In this document: positions 24,501-34,400 of the stretch, piece after piece
Numbering within the stretch: the stretch's first letter is position 1
How the letters are laid out: each line of letters opens with the position of its first letter
Source of the DNA: Rhabditophanes sp. KR3021
Taxonomy: Eukaryota > Nematoda > Chromadorea > Rhabditida > Alloionematidae
Reading direction: 5' to 3'
Assembly: GCA_963281155.1 (NCBI GenBank)
Contig: CAUJLY010000002.1
Coordinates: 4,526,001 to 4,590,000, forward strand
Length of the DNA stretch: 64,000 nucleotides
Position numbers and translations under genes: made by a program
The notes under the pieces: model-generated
Seen by the model: the letters and a program-made list of their open reading frames with translations, nothing else
The model's database searches: none
What the model was told of the DNA's origin: nothing

Positions 24501-27500
24501 GGCCACTGGAGGCATAAAACCCTGCGTGTCATCGTTTGCAGGCAAGTTTTTTGCATTTAAAAAAGTGATGTTACCCAAAAAATTGGTGATTATTGATAAT
24601 TGTGGTGCATTCAAAATCAAATTGGTTCATAATATCACTTTTGTATGCTCAATATTACTTTTGGTGCTAATATCATTTTTTGATAATTAATATCACTCTT
24701 TGGTGCTTAATGTCATTTTTCGGTGTTTAATATCACTTTTTTGGCAATTAATAACGGAAATTCTTTTTTCAGCTGACCAATTTGGTGAAAATCAGTCAGC
24801 CGAACGTACCCAATTTTTCTCATTCTTCTATTTTGCTGTAAATGCTGGCTCATTTTTGGCTATCTTGATCACTCCAATCATTAGAAGTCGTGTCAAATGT
24901 TTTGGATCAGAAACTTGTTTCCCATTAGCATTCGGAATTCCCGGGGTTCTTATGTTACTCGGTATGTTTAATATAATAATTGTCTATGCCGCCACTACTT
25001 TTTCATTTTAATTGGACACAATTTTAATAATATCATATTTTAGCGTTCCTATTCTTTTTATCCGGCTGGAAACATTATAAACCGTAAGTAAAAGGGTTTA
25101 TTTAAAAAAATTACTAGAATTAGAATTAAAAGGTTTATTTAAAATGAATTCTTTTTGTAAGCAGTTGTTGTGTACTCTTCTCCATAAATCTTTCTAATCT
25201 TTTGCTATCCTTTAAGCTGTTATAATCCTTGGTGAACTCTTGAACATGTTTAATGACGTTGATAATACATAGAAATACTTAATAGAAAAATAAAAAAACA
25301 TACCTCAGTAAATCACTATAAACGTGTGCATATTTAGCTGCTAAATTGAAATTTTTTAAGAAAGTTTTGATTGAAACAATTGAGCAAACATTGATCTTTC
25401 TGAGATTGTTTCCCATTATCCACAACACCATTTTTTCATTCTTTCCCGTGAGCATAGAAGATAGTTTTTAACTGTTCCCTCAGACGAGATCTAGTTTCAG
25501 ATGTAGCTTCATTTATTTGTAGTGGCTGGAATTTTCTCTTTACTGTTGGAGCATCTTCGGATTCAGGAGGTGGTCTCTTGAGGGATTTGTGCATAGAAGA
25601 TTGACACTGAAAATATAAAATGTGATCTTTATATTGTAAATAAACATTATATAATCGGAAAATAATAAGGATACATGCATGCTGGGTAAACATATAATAA
25701 TTATACAATAAATATTTGTAAGATTATTGCAATTTGATAACAAAAAAATATAATAATAAGCGACAAGCTATTAGATAATCCTAATAACACATAGAAATAT
25801 TAGTTGGCTTATTAAGAAAAAGAAGTCATCATTTAAAGGTATATCAACTTGATTTTCCACGAAAAGAACATTAAAGTCGTTTCAAGATTTATTAGCTATC
25901 TCTTATTATGCGCCAGAATAACAACTACACCATTACTTTAATTAAAATTTTATTCCATTTAAAAAAGTAATCAAATTTAATTACAATACAGGAGTAAAGT
26001 ACCAAAGGGCAATCTCATTTTGGATGTTGCTAATTGTATTTATGTGGCTGGAAAGGGAAAAATTCAAGCTGTTATTAGGTACGTTATAATTCACCCTGTT
26101 TTTTCCACTTGTTAAAGTCCCATTTCAAAGACTACACTCGATTTACAAGTACATTCATGATTTCACTATTATTTACAATTTTTTAATATATTAAACATTA
26201 TCCCTTTTAGAAAACAAGATACTGCAGCTCATTGGATAGATTATGCTGCAGCTTCATTCGACAAGAATATTATTACTGGAGTTAAAAGTTTATGTAATGT
26301 GGCTGTGATTTATGGCCCCATTGCTCTCTTCTGGGCTTTATATGACCAACAGGTTCGCACAATTTCTCTGTAGCACAAAAATGCAATTATAGTGCAAAAA
26401 ATAGTTTTGTAGGTAAAAATAACTTGGACAGCATATAAGTAGATTTGTATCACTAGTGAGGATTTTAAACTATATTGCCATTGTTGTCGTTTTATTAATT
26501 AAGTTATTTTTTGGCAGAATGCATTTGTATGTATTAGAAATTAATAGATTTGGATTGATATTGAAAAATTATATTAGCATATATTTAACACTATCATGCA
26601 GTATATCAGATGTGCAATTCGCTACCACCATCCTATTATGGTTCTCTTTAGTGAAGGTGAGAGACCAGGGATTGTATTATCAACTAATAATGTAATTTTG
26701 CCTCATTTTTAAAAAAGATTAGTGATGGGAAGATGATATCAAAAATAATACAAATTTTAGCAATCCATTTTTTAACTATTTTCAAAGTATTCCTAATGCA
26801 TACTTTTCTTAGTGCCAAGTTTTCTGGATACCATATTTTATTAAGGCAAATCATGTATTACCCTTTTAAGTTGTTTCTCATAACTAAAAAAATATGATTT
26901 GCCAAAAACTATTTTTGCCTTATAAACTATTTTTTGCGATATAAGCATATTTTTGCGCTACTAAACAATTTTTACGTTTTAATTCTATAACACCATCAAT
27001 AGGGCTCAACATGGGTTGCTCAGGTAAGTAAACATTTATTAAAGATTGAAAAATGTATTCCCAACAAAAATTTACTAACCATTTTAGTAACGTTCCAAAC
27101 CACCTTTATAATTGAGACTTAATGACAAACGTATATACTTTTAATTCTATTTTTAAGGCAATGAGAATGGATGGAAGAGTTGGTTCAATTACTATTTTGC
27201 CAGATCAAATTTCTTTGTTCAATCCAATTATGATTTTGATTCTTGTTCCGACTTTTGAATTGGTCTTTTATCCTCTTGCTAGAAAGATTTGCAAAGTAAC
27301 TTCATTGAGACGCATGGGCTGCGGACTGTTATTCGCCTCGCTTAGTTTTTGTATTGCTGGTCTTTTGCAATTAAACGTTAACAAAACAATGGAGCCTTTA
27401 CCTGGAGCAGGCAATGTAGTTCTTAGAGTTTATGGAAATGGTCTTGAAAGTTTGAAATTCAACGGATTTAACCTTGGAAAAGGAAGAAACGAGTTACCAG

Positions 27501-28408
27501 CTTTCTCAGGATCCTTGATTCACAACGGACAATCAGGAGAAACTAACCATCCATTGAATGTTTCAGTTGCCGGATTGGGATATGTTATCGGAGTTTTCAA
27601 GAAGTCTAATGCTTTGGTCCCGATTGAGACAGCCAAACTAGAATTCCCAATCAGAAAAACCGATAATGGAAGAACTAAGATTTATACGATGGTTTCTTCA
27701 AGCAGTGTCTATAAAAATGGATATTTATATGTGGTAAATAAGAATAAAGAAGTGGAAAACACTGAGAGAATCGAAAGCAACAAAGTCATTTATATCAAGC
27801 CAGCTTTCTTCTCCTCTCCAGATTACACTCTCTATTATGGAAAAGAATCGGAAACTGATTGTAAGAGTGATGCCATTAAATGTTCTGGAAAGAAGGAGTT
27901 GTATGTGCAAATGGGAGCCGCTCATGTCTTGTTAGTTGACGACAACGAACCTCAATTAGAAACAATAGTAAAAGAAAATTCCATTTCGATCCTCTGGCAG
28001 TTGCCTCAGATGTAAGACCGATTCGCCCAATAAATTATTACTTTTTCCAGGTTTGTTATCAGTTTAGGAGAAATTGCATTGAGTATCACTGGACTGGAAT
28101 TTTCCTATTCAGAAGCTACACCAAACATGAAATCTGTTCTACAAGCTTTGTGGTTGATGACTGTATTCGTTGGAAACATCATTGACATGTCCATTAGTGG
28201 AACTAAAATTATTGAAGATCCAGCCAATGAACTATTCTTTTACGCTTTCCTGATGTTTGTGGTCCTGGGATTCTTCATTCTACTTGCAATGAGATATGTT
28301 TACGTAACTCCTGAAGAATTGACTGGAGAAGATAATGAGGAAAAGAAAGTACCATTGCCAGAAATGACAACACTTCATCTAGACGCTAATTCTACCAAAA
28401 AAGAATAA
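21564..28408 (+). CDS. pept-1: Proton-coupled oligopeptide transporter (POT/PTR family)
   Basis: Ten exons (21564-21591, 23791-24109, 24279-24541, 24773-24961, 25044-25083, 25992-26078, 26211-26352, 27003-27023, 27158-28011, 28051-28408) give 766 residues. The protein imports di- and tripeptides with protons, typically at the gut brush border. Diagnostic blocks: [17 protein letters not shown] helix 1 (read here as [13 protein letters not shown]), [36 protein letters not shown] and [17 protein letters not shown] roughly 200-residue hydrophilic extracellular loop precedes the last helices, as in PEPT1. Intron 1 is 2.2 kb. Intron 3 uses a GC donor (24542), and exon 8 is only 21 nt. An unusually long polar N-terminus precedes helix 1. 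Which of the nematode pept paralogues it matches is not settled. Confidence 0.92.
21740..21990 (-). pseudogene. Antisense coding relic in peptide-transporter intron 1
   Basis: Within the 2.2 kb intron 1, the minus strand holds a run in one frame ([12 protein letters not shown], then [18 protein letters not shown] and [13 protein letters not shown]). It is interrupted by stops at the junctions between these pieces. Composition is much more protein-like than the surrounding intron. I cannot assign a family. The rest of intron 1 (21592-21739 and 21991-23790) shows nothing recognisable. Confidence 0.3.
24590..24765 (+). repeat. Degenerate ~25-30 bp tandem repeat in an intron
   Basis: Intron 3 of the transporter gene is largely built from four to five diverged copies of a unit like TAATATCACTTTTTTGGTGC. 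The copies vary in length and sequence, so the array is old. Confidence 0.6.
25145..25620 (-). pseudogene. Antisense relic, possibly TFIIS-central-domain-like
   Basis: In the 908 bp intron 5 of the transporter gene the minus strand reads, after an ATTTTCAG acceptor, [17 protein letters not shown] and [21 protein letters not shown] one-base shift continues it as [12 protein letters not shown] to [14 protein letters not shown]. Further on comes [21 protein letters not shown]. The order R-x-LREQL, LAA, N-x-LKDSK, TxQQL is reminiscent of the central domain of elongation factor TFIIS. Similarity is weak and by eye only. A frameshift makes it a relic or an unresolved nested gene. Confidence 0.3.
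26905..26990 (+). repeat. Degenerate ~19 bp tandem repeat in an intron
   Basis: About four copies of a unit like AACTATTTTTGCCTTATA in intron 7 of the transporter gene, just upstream of the 21-nt micro-exon. The rest of this 650 bp intron (26353-26904) shows no clear gene. Confidence 0.55.
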
Positions 28409-28890
28409 TAATGATCTAATTAAGGTTAATAAAGTCAAAAAGTGACACCATTTAATTGATATTTTAAGGGCGCTCTGATCTCAAAATCCGACGTGCTCCT
28501 TCTTAACATTCTTTCAATGTTTTTAACTAAAGCTTTTAATATACATATATTTGCCGTAATACTTCATTTTTTCGCATAATAGGTATTAACTTTATTCCAT
28601 ACTATTTTTATTTTATTACAAACTTAATTTTGATGTTTTATAAAAGGTATAAATAAATAGTTTTATAAATCATTTTTGTTTGTCGGAATGGTTAAATTAA
28701 TTAATACTTTTAGAAATTTCATATATGCTCATATTTGGTTTGAACGAATGAATATAATAATTAACTTCGAAAAAATTTGATATTTAACTGCTATTTATTT
28801 AAAAGATTTATTCCAACACGGATCAAGAATGAATGATTATTATAGATAAAGGCATTGTCAATAAATTATACTTTCCAATAGACGAAATAT
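28409..28890. other. Convergent intergenic region
   Basis: 482 bp between the peptide transporter stop (+) and the Lys/Ser-rich protein stop (-). AT-rich; no gene or structured element seen. Confidence 0.5.
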
Positions 28891-29787
28891 TTATTTAATT
28901 TTTTTCTTGTTGTAACTTTCTGGAAAGATAGTAATACTTTGTGAGCGAAGAGCACTCTTGGACTTTCTACTACTTTCCTTGCCAGACGAACATTCGCCTT
29001 CTTCAATAGACTCAATACTTCTAAGTGTATCTTCTTTTTCTTCTGACTTCTCCTTCTAAATTAGAATAATTAAGAAGAAGATAATTAATTAATGACCTAC
29101 AGAAGAGCTTTTGTTCATTGCATTAGAATTACTCTTTGTCTTGCTTAATTCAGTTGGCTTTGCTACTTGTTCTTTTTTGCTGCTTGCGTTTGATATTTTG
29201 GATTGATTATCGTCATATGTTGGAATGTCTTTTGTAGATTTATTAGTAACCTTTGACGAGGCATCCATCTTACTAGACATTTGTGCTTGTTCTCTAAGTA
29301 ATTCACGAACAAAGTTTTCAGCACTGGTGACAGGTCCTAGATCAATAAAAACGTTTTCTTGCGGAATTGTATTAGGTGGTTTGACAACACTTGCCATTGG
29401 TAGATTTCCTTTTGGACTCTTTTGTCCTGATATATTGATGGCGGAACCAGTTGGTTTGACACTTTTTGTTTCAGAAACAGTATCACGGATCGCTTTAGAC
29501 ACAGGGGGAGTTTTAGAAAGTTGTTTGGAAGATGTAAAGCATCTCCGTTGATTAGTTATTCCAACCGTAGTTGTTGTTTCAGTATTCGTATTGTTAGATT
29601 TGATTTTCCGAGTAGTAAGGCTTTTATTTGACTTGTTTTTCTTTTTGCTACCACATCCGAGCAAAAAGACAGCAGACAAACATAACACAAAAAGATACAT
29701 TGAACAATTACTGAGACAATCTTGAAAAGCAGTTATTATAAACAACACATAAATTAATAGTAAATATGCAAATTTAAGAGTAGACAT
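28891..29787 (-). CDS. Lys/Ser-rich single- or double-pass membrane protein of unknown function
   Basis: Exons 29787-29101 and 29055-28891 give 283 residues. Two hydrophobic segments sit in the first 50 residues (LLLIYVLFIITAF and LFVLCLSAVFLLGC). A long polar tail rich in Lys, Ser and Thr follows. The second segment ends in CGSKKKNKS, so the true start may be the internal Met before it (MYLFVLCLS), which would leave one N-terminal anchor. I do not recognise a domain. It begins only 111 bp after the ATP synthase epsilon stop on the same strand. That spacing is typical of nematode operons, so co-transcription is possible. The tail is probably disordered. Confidence 0.65.
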
Positions 29788-29898
29788 TCAAATTTTGTAA
29801 GAAATACTTTATTTTATGTAATCTATCATAATGAACTATGTAATTGAATGGACTGCTGTTAAGTTGTCATAAACAATCATTAGGAAGTGAAAAAGCGT

Positions 29899-30262
29899 TT
29901 AAGCCTTGACGATCTTTCCGTTGGCCCATTTGTACATTTTCAGAGTACTAGAAGCTTGTGGTTGAGCAACTCTAGCTCCGGCGACAGTCTTGGTGCAGCT
30001 ACGAAGAGTCTTGGCGGCAATGCGGGAATAGTTGACATATGTAAGTCCGGCAGATCTCCAGTTCATGATGAAGTTTTGAGCAGGTAAAGAGAATTTATTC
30101 TGAAAAAATAGAAGTGTTAGTAAACATAACTTTATCAAATCGCGACTATTCAAAATAAGTAATAAACGTAAACATGCAATGTAAATATTGGAAGTATTTG
30201 TTAATATAGGGAAACAACAAACAAGTCACTCAATTCAAGATTACCTGATCAGTTTGTGTCAT
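29899..30262 (-). CDS. ATP5F1E: Mitochondrial ATP synthase epsilon subunit
   Basis: Exons 30262-30245 and 30099-29899 give 72 residues. The core NWRSAGLTYVNYSRIAAKTL matches the eukaryotic epsilon subunit (W-R-x-A-G-L-x-Y-x-x-Y-S-x-I-A), part of the F1 central stalk. The family usually starts at the Met just before NWRSAG, so the short first exon and the preceding 13 residues may be an N-terminal extension or untranslated sequence. It lies in a minus-strand run of small mitochondrial-type genes, 111 bp upstream of the Lys/Ser-rich gene. Confidence 0.85.
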
Positions 30263-30528
30263 TAGAATAATATAAAGCAAAGATTGTATTCTAATCCTTT
30301 CTTTGGAGGCCCGTACTAATGGTTACACATGTTTACACATTTATATGATCTTGAAGCGATAAAGTTGATAGCGTACACTTGCGAATTGCATATTGATATA
30401 CGTAACAAAAGAACTTTAGCAGAAATTAAAAGGGCATGAACCTTTTATATAAATAAATATAAATAATATAAGACTTCTACTTTATAATTAATAATAACAA
30501 CATATCTATCAAAACACCTAATAAAAAA

Positions 30529-30765
30529 CTAAGGCTTAGGCTCAAATTTGGCTTTCAAGATGTCGTCCATTTCTTTTAACTGCATTTCAAATTTTTCTAA
30601 ATCTTTTGGTAATTGTTTTCTTTCATAAGAGGTATAATAATCAAATCCTCTAAAGCTGAAATGAATTTTAAAAAGCTCGAAACTTGAGCCAACACTTGCG
30701 CCGAGCAAAAAAATTAAGGAATAATTGGAACGAATTAAATTGATAGTCTCTTTGTATGCATTCAT
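30529..30765 (-). CDS. Small one-TM protein resembling UQCC5/SMIM4
   Basis: 78 residues starting at the ATG at 30765. A hydrophobic segment (YSLIFLLGASVGSSFELF) is followed by YYTSYERKQLPKDLEKFEMQL, a charged helix. The order LGxxxE, FYD/YYT-x-Y-x-RK, L-E resembles mammalian SMIM4/UQCC5, an inner-membrane assembly factor of respiratory complex III. This is a by-eye match. It begins about 42 bp after the stop of the upstream 87-residue ORF on the same strand, suggesting a dicistronic transcript. Confidence 0.5.
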   Translation of the reverse strand: MNAYKETINLIRSNYSLIFLLGASVGSSFELFKIHFSFRGFDYYTSYERKQLPKDLEKFEMQLKEMDDILKAKFEPKP

Positions 30766-30807
30766 GATTGAAATATGACCTATCACCAGTTTGTATAAAT
30801 AACAACT

Positions 30808-31121
30808 CTACTTGACTTTGAATCCTGCTAAATCAGCTTCAATAAGTTCACGTTCTAACTTTTCTCTTTCGTCTTGCTTTAGAGGTTTGATAAATTTATA
30901 GTATAAATATCCGTTCACCAAACAATACGATGTCGAGAAGATTACAAATCCGAAAATTGATCTAACAACAACTAAAAGGCGATTGATTTACATTAGATAT
31001 CCTTTTTTAAGACAAAATTACCTTTGTGTGCAATATCTAACCTTTTATTTGTAAAGATTCTACGATATAAAGGACGTCGATCTGGTCTTGGACGGTACAG
31101 CCAAGACAAGGATAAGTGCAT
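30808..31121 (-). CDS. 87-residue one-TM protein, unidentified, mitochondrial-like
   Basis: Exons 31121-31022 and 30971-30808 give 87 residues. A basic N-terminus (YRPRPDRRPLYRRIF) precedes one hydrophobic segment (FGFVIFSTSYCLVNGYLYY). A charged coiled-coil-like tail follows (KQDEREKLERELIEADL). A TTTATAG acceptor lies just before the ATG, which suits trans-splicing. Size, charge and neighbours (ATP synthase epsilon, a UQCC5-like protein) suggest a respiratory-chain accessory or assembly protein. I cannot name the family. Confidence 0.6.
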
Positions 31122-31428
31122 CAAGCCTATAAATGATTTAGTTTGTTTATTATTGAATATTTTAAAAGAACTTGATGGTACATAAGCCGTCACCAAAAAA
31201 CTGCAGCATTCGCCTATCCACTAAAGAGGCATCATTTTCCAATACACTTTCAGAGTGGCGTTGTAAGAAACTTGGACAGTTTAAATAGTAATATAAAATA
31301 AGTATGTACGACTAAATAAGATCAATTTACAAGGAGAAAATCGGAAATTGGCAAATGACTTGACTTATACACAACAATGGATCTTAATTTCTTTTATTTA
31401 AAAAAGTTATAATCAAATAAGGTTTGAA

Positions 31429-34400
31429 TTACCAATGATTCTTGCTTAGAATGCTCTGTTGATGTTCATCAAGGCCTAGCATGTTGATAGCATTATCATA
31501 TAAGAGAGTTTGCTTTTCCGTTTCATTAAAGTATTCATATTCCTTAACGACCTTCCCCACTTCAAGTTCCCCAAGAGGAAAAGGGTAATCCGTGCCCAAG
31601 CAAACTTTGTCTTTTCCAACAACATTAACAAGCAAATTCAAAGCGCTTGGATCATGGACCAATGAATCTGCGTAGAACTTGCCATGAAATTGAGATGGGT
31701 TAGTTTCACAAGCAGTTGCGCAAAGATCAGGCCTAACTTTGAATCCGTGTGAAACTCTGAACATAAAATAAATACAATTCTTATAAATCAAATCTTACCG
31801 CCCTGCAATTTGAGGATAGCTTCCACAGCCATGAGCAAAGCACAATTTCAATTTGGGGAATTTGTTCAGAATTCCTCCCATCAAGATACAACAAATGGCT
31901 TGAGCAGTTTCCGAAGGCATTCCTAAATATATAAATATTGTTATTTGCGATTGTACTTAACTTAGCACGCAACCACATTTCTATTTACAAGAAAGAAGTA
32001 TAATATTTTGACGATCGTAGAGGCATATATTTTAACCTCAAATTACCATTCCCTTATTATAACTTATTATGCCTTAGTATTTAGTATGAGTTGTTGTAAT
32101 GACTTAGTATGAGTTGCTATAATAACTTAGTAATCGTTGCATCTTATAGAAAATGTTATAAATTTATCACCATCCTTATATCATATCCATCATCTCCATC
32201 TTGGCAACTTCTCCATCTCCTAAAAACCCTTCATATTAGCCCCTTTATTTTTGGCAACAAACCATATTACCCTCTCATCTTCTTGCCTTCTTCCCAAAAA
32301 TAGACAATTTATGTGTAAGAGCAAAAAATTCACGGCATTACATCATTTAGTAATACTTATTTCCAACATAAATTTGCAAAAATATGTAAATGTCTTTTTG
32401 TATAAACTTAAATACTCAAGAAACAGATTTAGGAAACATTTCCTCTGGGATGAGCCTATCAAATCTTTTTCAGATGGACATCATCTTTTTTACCTCTATT
32501 GCTTAACCATTTTATCTTTACCAACATCATTAAACTGCTACAATCAACTAGACTTGGCCATATCATGATTATTTATATATTGTGCCATATTATATTGTTA
32601 ACTTTTTAAATATCCAACAAACTTACCAACCAACCATGGCATCCAGTATTTTGATAGGCGCCCATCCCAATTGTGCATGTCCCAGGGATGAACAAATAAG
32701 GTCATTCCAAGAGATTCAGCTTCCTGAAAATAAGAAAATAGGATTTATTTATATATTGCATTTTATTTATTAACTTTTAATATGTATTTTTGCCATTTAC
32801 AAAACTCATATCACTTAAGAAATTTGCAATATTTATATTAGTTATAAATTTATAACAATTTAAAGGGGTCTATTTCTCGAAGGAATATCTAAAAGCCCTT
32901 GCAAATCATTTTTAATGATGGTTATTACTCCTTTTATCCTATCCAAACGAATAATTTTTTGTTTGTACCATTGGTTGACCTTTTGTTTGTATGTTGATAA
33001 ATTATTTACAGCTAACAAATATACAAATAATACATACATATCTTCGGAGAAAGGCTAATTTTATGTCATTTCAAGACACAATTTAACAACAATCTCAAAT
33101 TGCTTTTTATTAAATTATATTTTCAATCATAAAACTTTTTTTGATTGACTAGATATGGATGGTTGTTTTGTTTGGTTTTAGTTACTAAAAAATCCTTTTT
33201 CCTTTATGCTAACTTCTGTTAAATAGTTAATCCAATTTAAGTAAATAAATTAGCTTTGTCTCACAATATGCAAAGGCTTGTTTTCAACACTTACCTTAAA
33301 GAATGGCTCAAAATGCGGGTCGTCCAAATTCTTGCCATTTACGTTACTTCCAATTTCTATGGCACGCATTCCTAATTCTGAGTAGCATCTCTTTAATTCC
33401 TGAAATAATTAATTAGAACCAAAGTACAAATCTTATGATTAAGGGTGATGATGTCGATTATTGGTGAGCGAAATAAGAAAGAAAATAAGGCACCATATAA
33501 GTATGTAATAATACTTATAATTACACACAAAATAATGCATATAATAAAATAAATATCATATTATTGGCATATATTGTACCATTATATAATATATCGCAAT
33601 ATGTCCTTTACATATACACACTTATCTGATTCAATGCATTTTCGTTCTTATTCAAAGAGTTTACGAATATTTTATTTTATGAATTCAAAAGAATTTATGA
33701 TTTGGAATCTTCTTTTACAATTTTGTTACCTTTTCGCCTATTACTACACGGGCATTTGTGTGTATTTGGTGTATTTACATTACTATATATCTGTTTGCTA
33801 TTGTACGTAGATGCTCTCAATTTTAAATCAAAATAAATTAAAAAAATTGTTTTTACCCATAAACAAAGGCATAAATCTCGGATGTCTTATCTTGACACGT
33901 ATATCAATTGCTATAAATTATTTTTGTAAAAATATCCAATTTTGCCCCTATCAAGTATGATTCAAGCTTTAATTAAAAGATAAGAGTATCATTCTCCATA
34001 TAATTGGATAATATCCACAAATACAATAAAGAAGCATATTTATTTGTAAAGAAGGAATATGTTTTGATATCTAAGATTTAAAGTACTGGAATGAATAAAG
34101 ATCTTTCATCCACATTTATTCATCTTTAAACTTAATATGTATAAATATGTATAGATTTATTTATATCTTTGTACAGTTAATCATAGCTAATGAGGAAGAG
34201 TTATTTTTTGATATAAAATATTCACTATCATAAATTTATGTACATCTTCTTGGTGGTTATTCGAAATATTTTGTGCTTCTTTGCTCTAAACTCAATTGTT
34301 TATTAGGTCCAAAAAGACATATATGGGCAGCTTTTTAAATAGTACCAATTGGGTTTAAAAGAAATGATATGGCCTAATTTTGAGGACTGTAAAGTCGAGA

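Noticed and set aside
26456..26695. 79-codon ORF in the transporter intron
   Set aside because: Hydrophobic reading of AT-rich intron without splice sites joining it to neighbours; adding it would break the transporter frame.
32109..32568. Overlapping plus-strand ORFs in ACMSD intron 4
   Set aside because: Composition follows AT bias; no recognisable motif and frequent stops.
33574..33810. 78-codon plus-strand ORF in ACMSD intron 2
   Set aside because: Tyr/Ile/Phe-rich low-complexity reading of AT-rich DNA; no start context or splice support.
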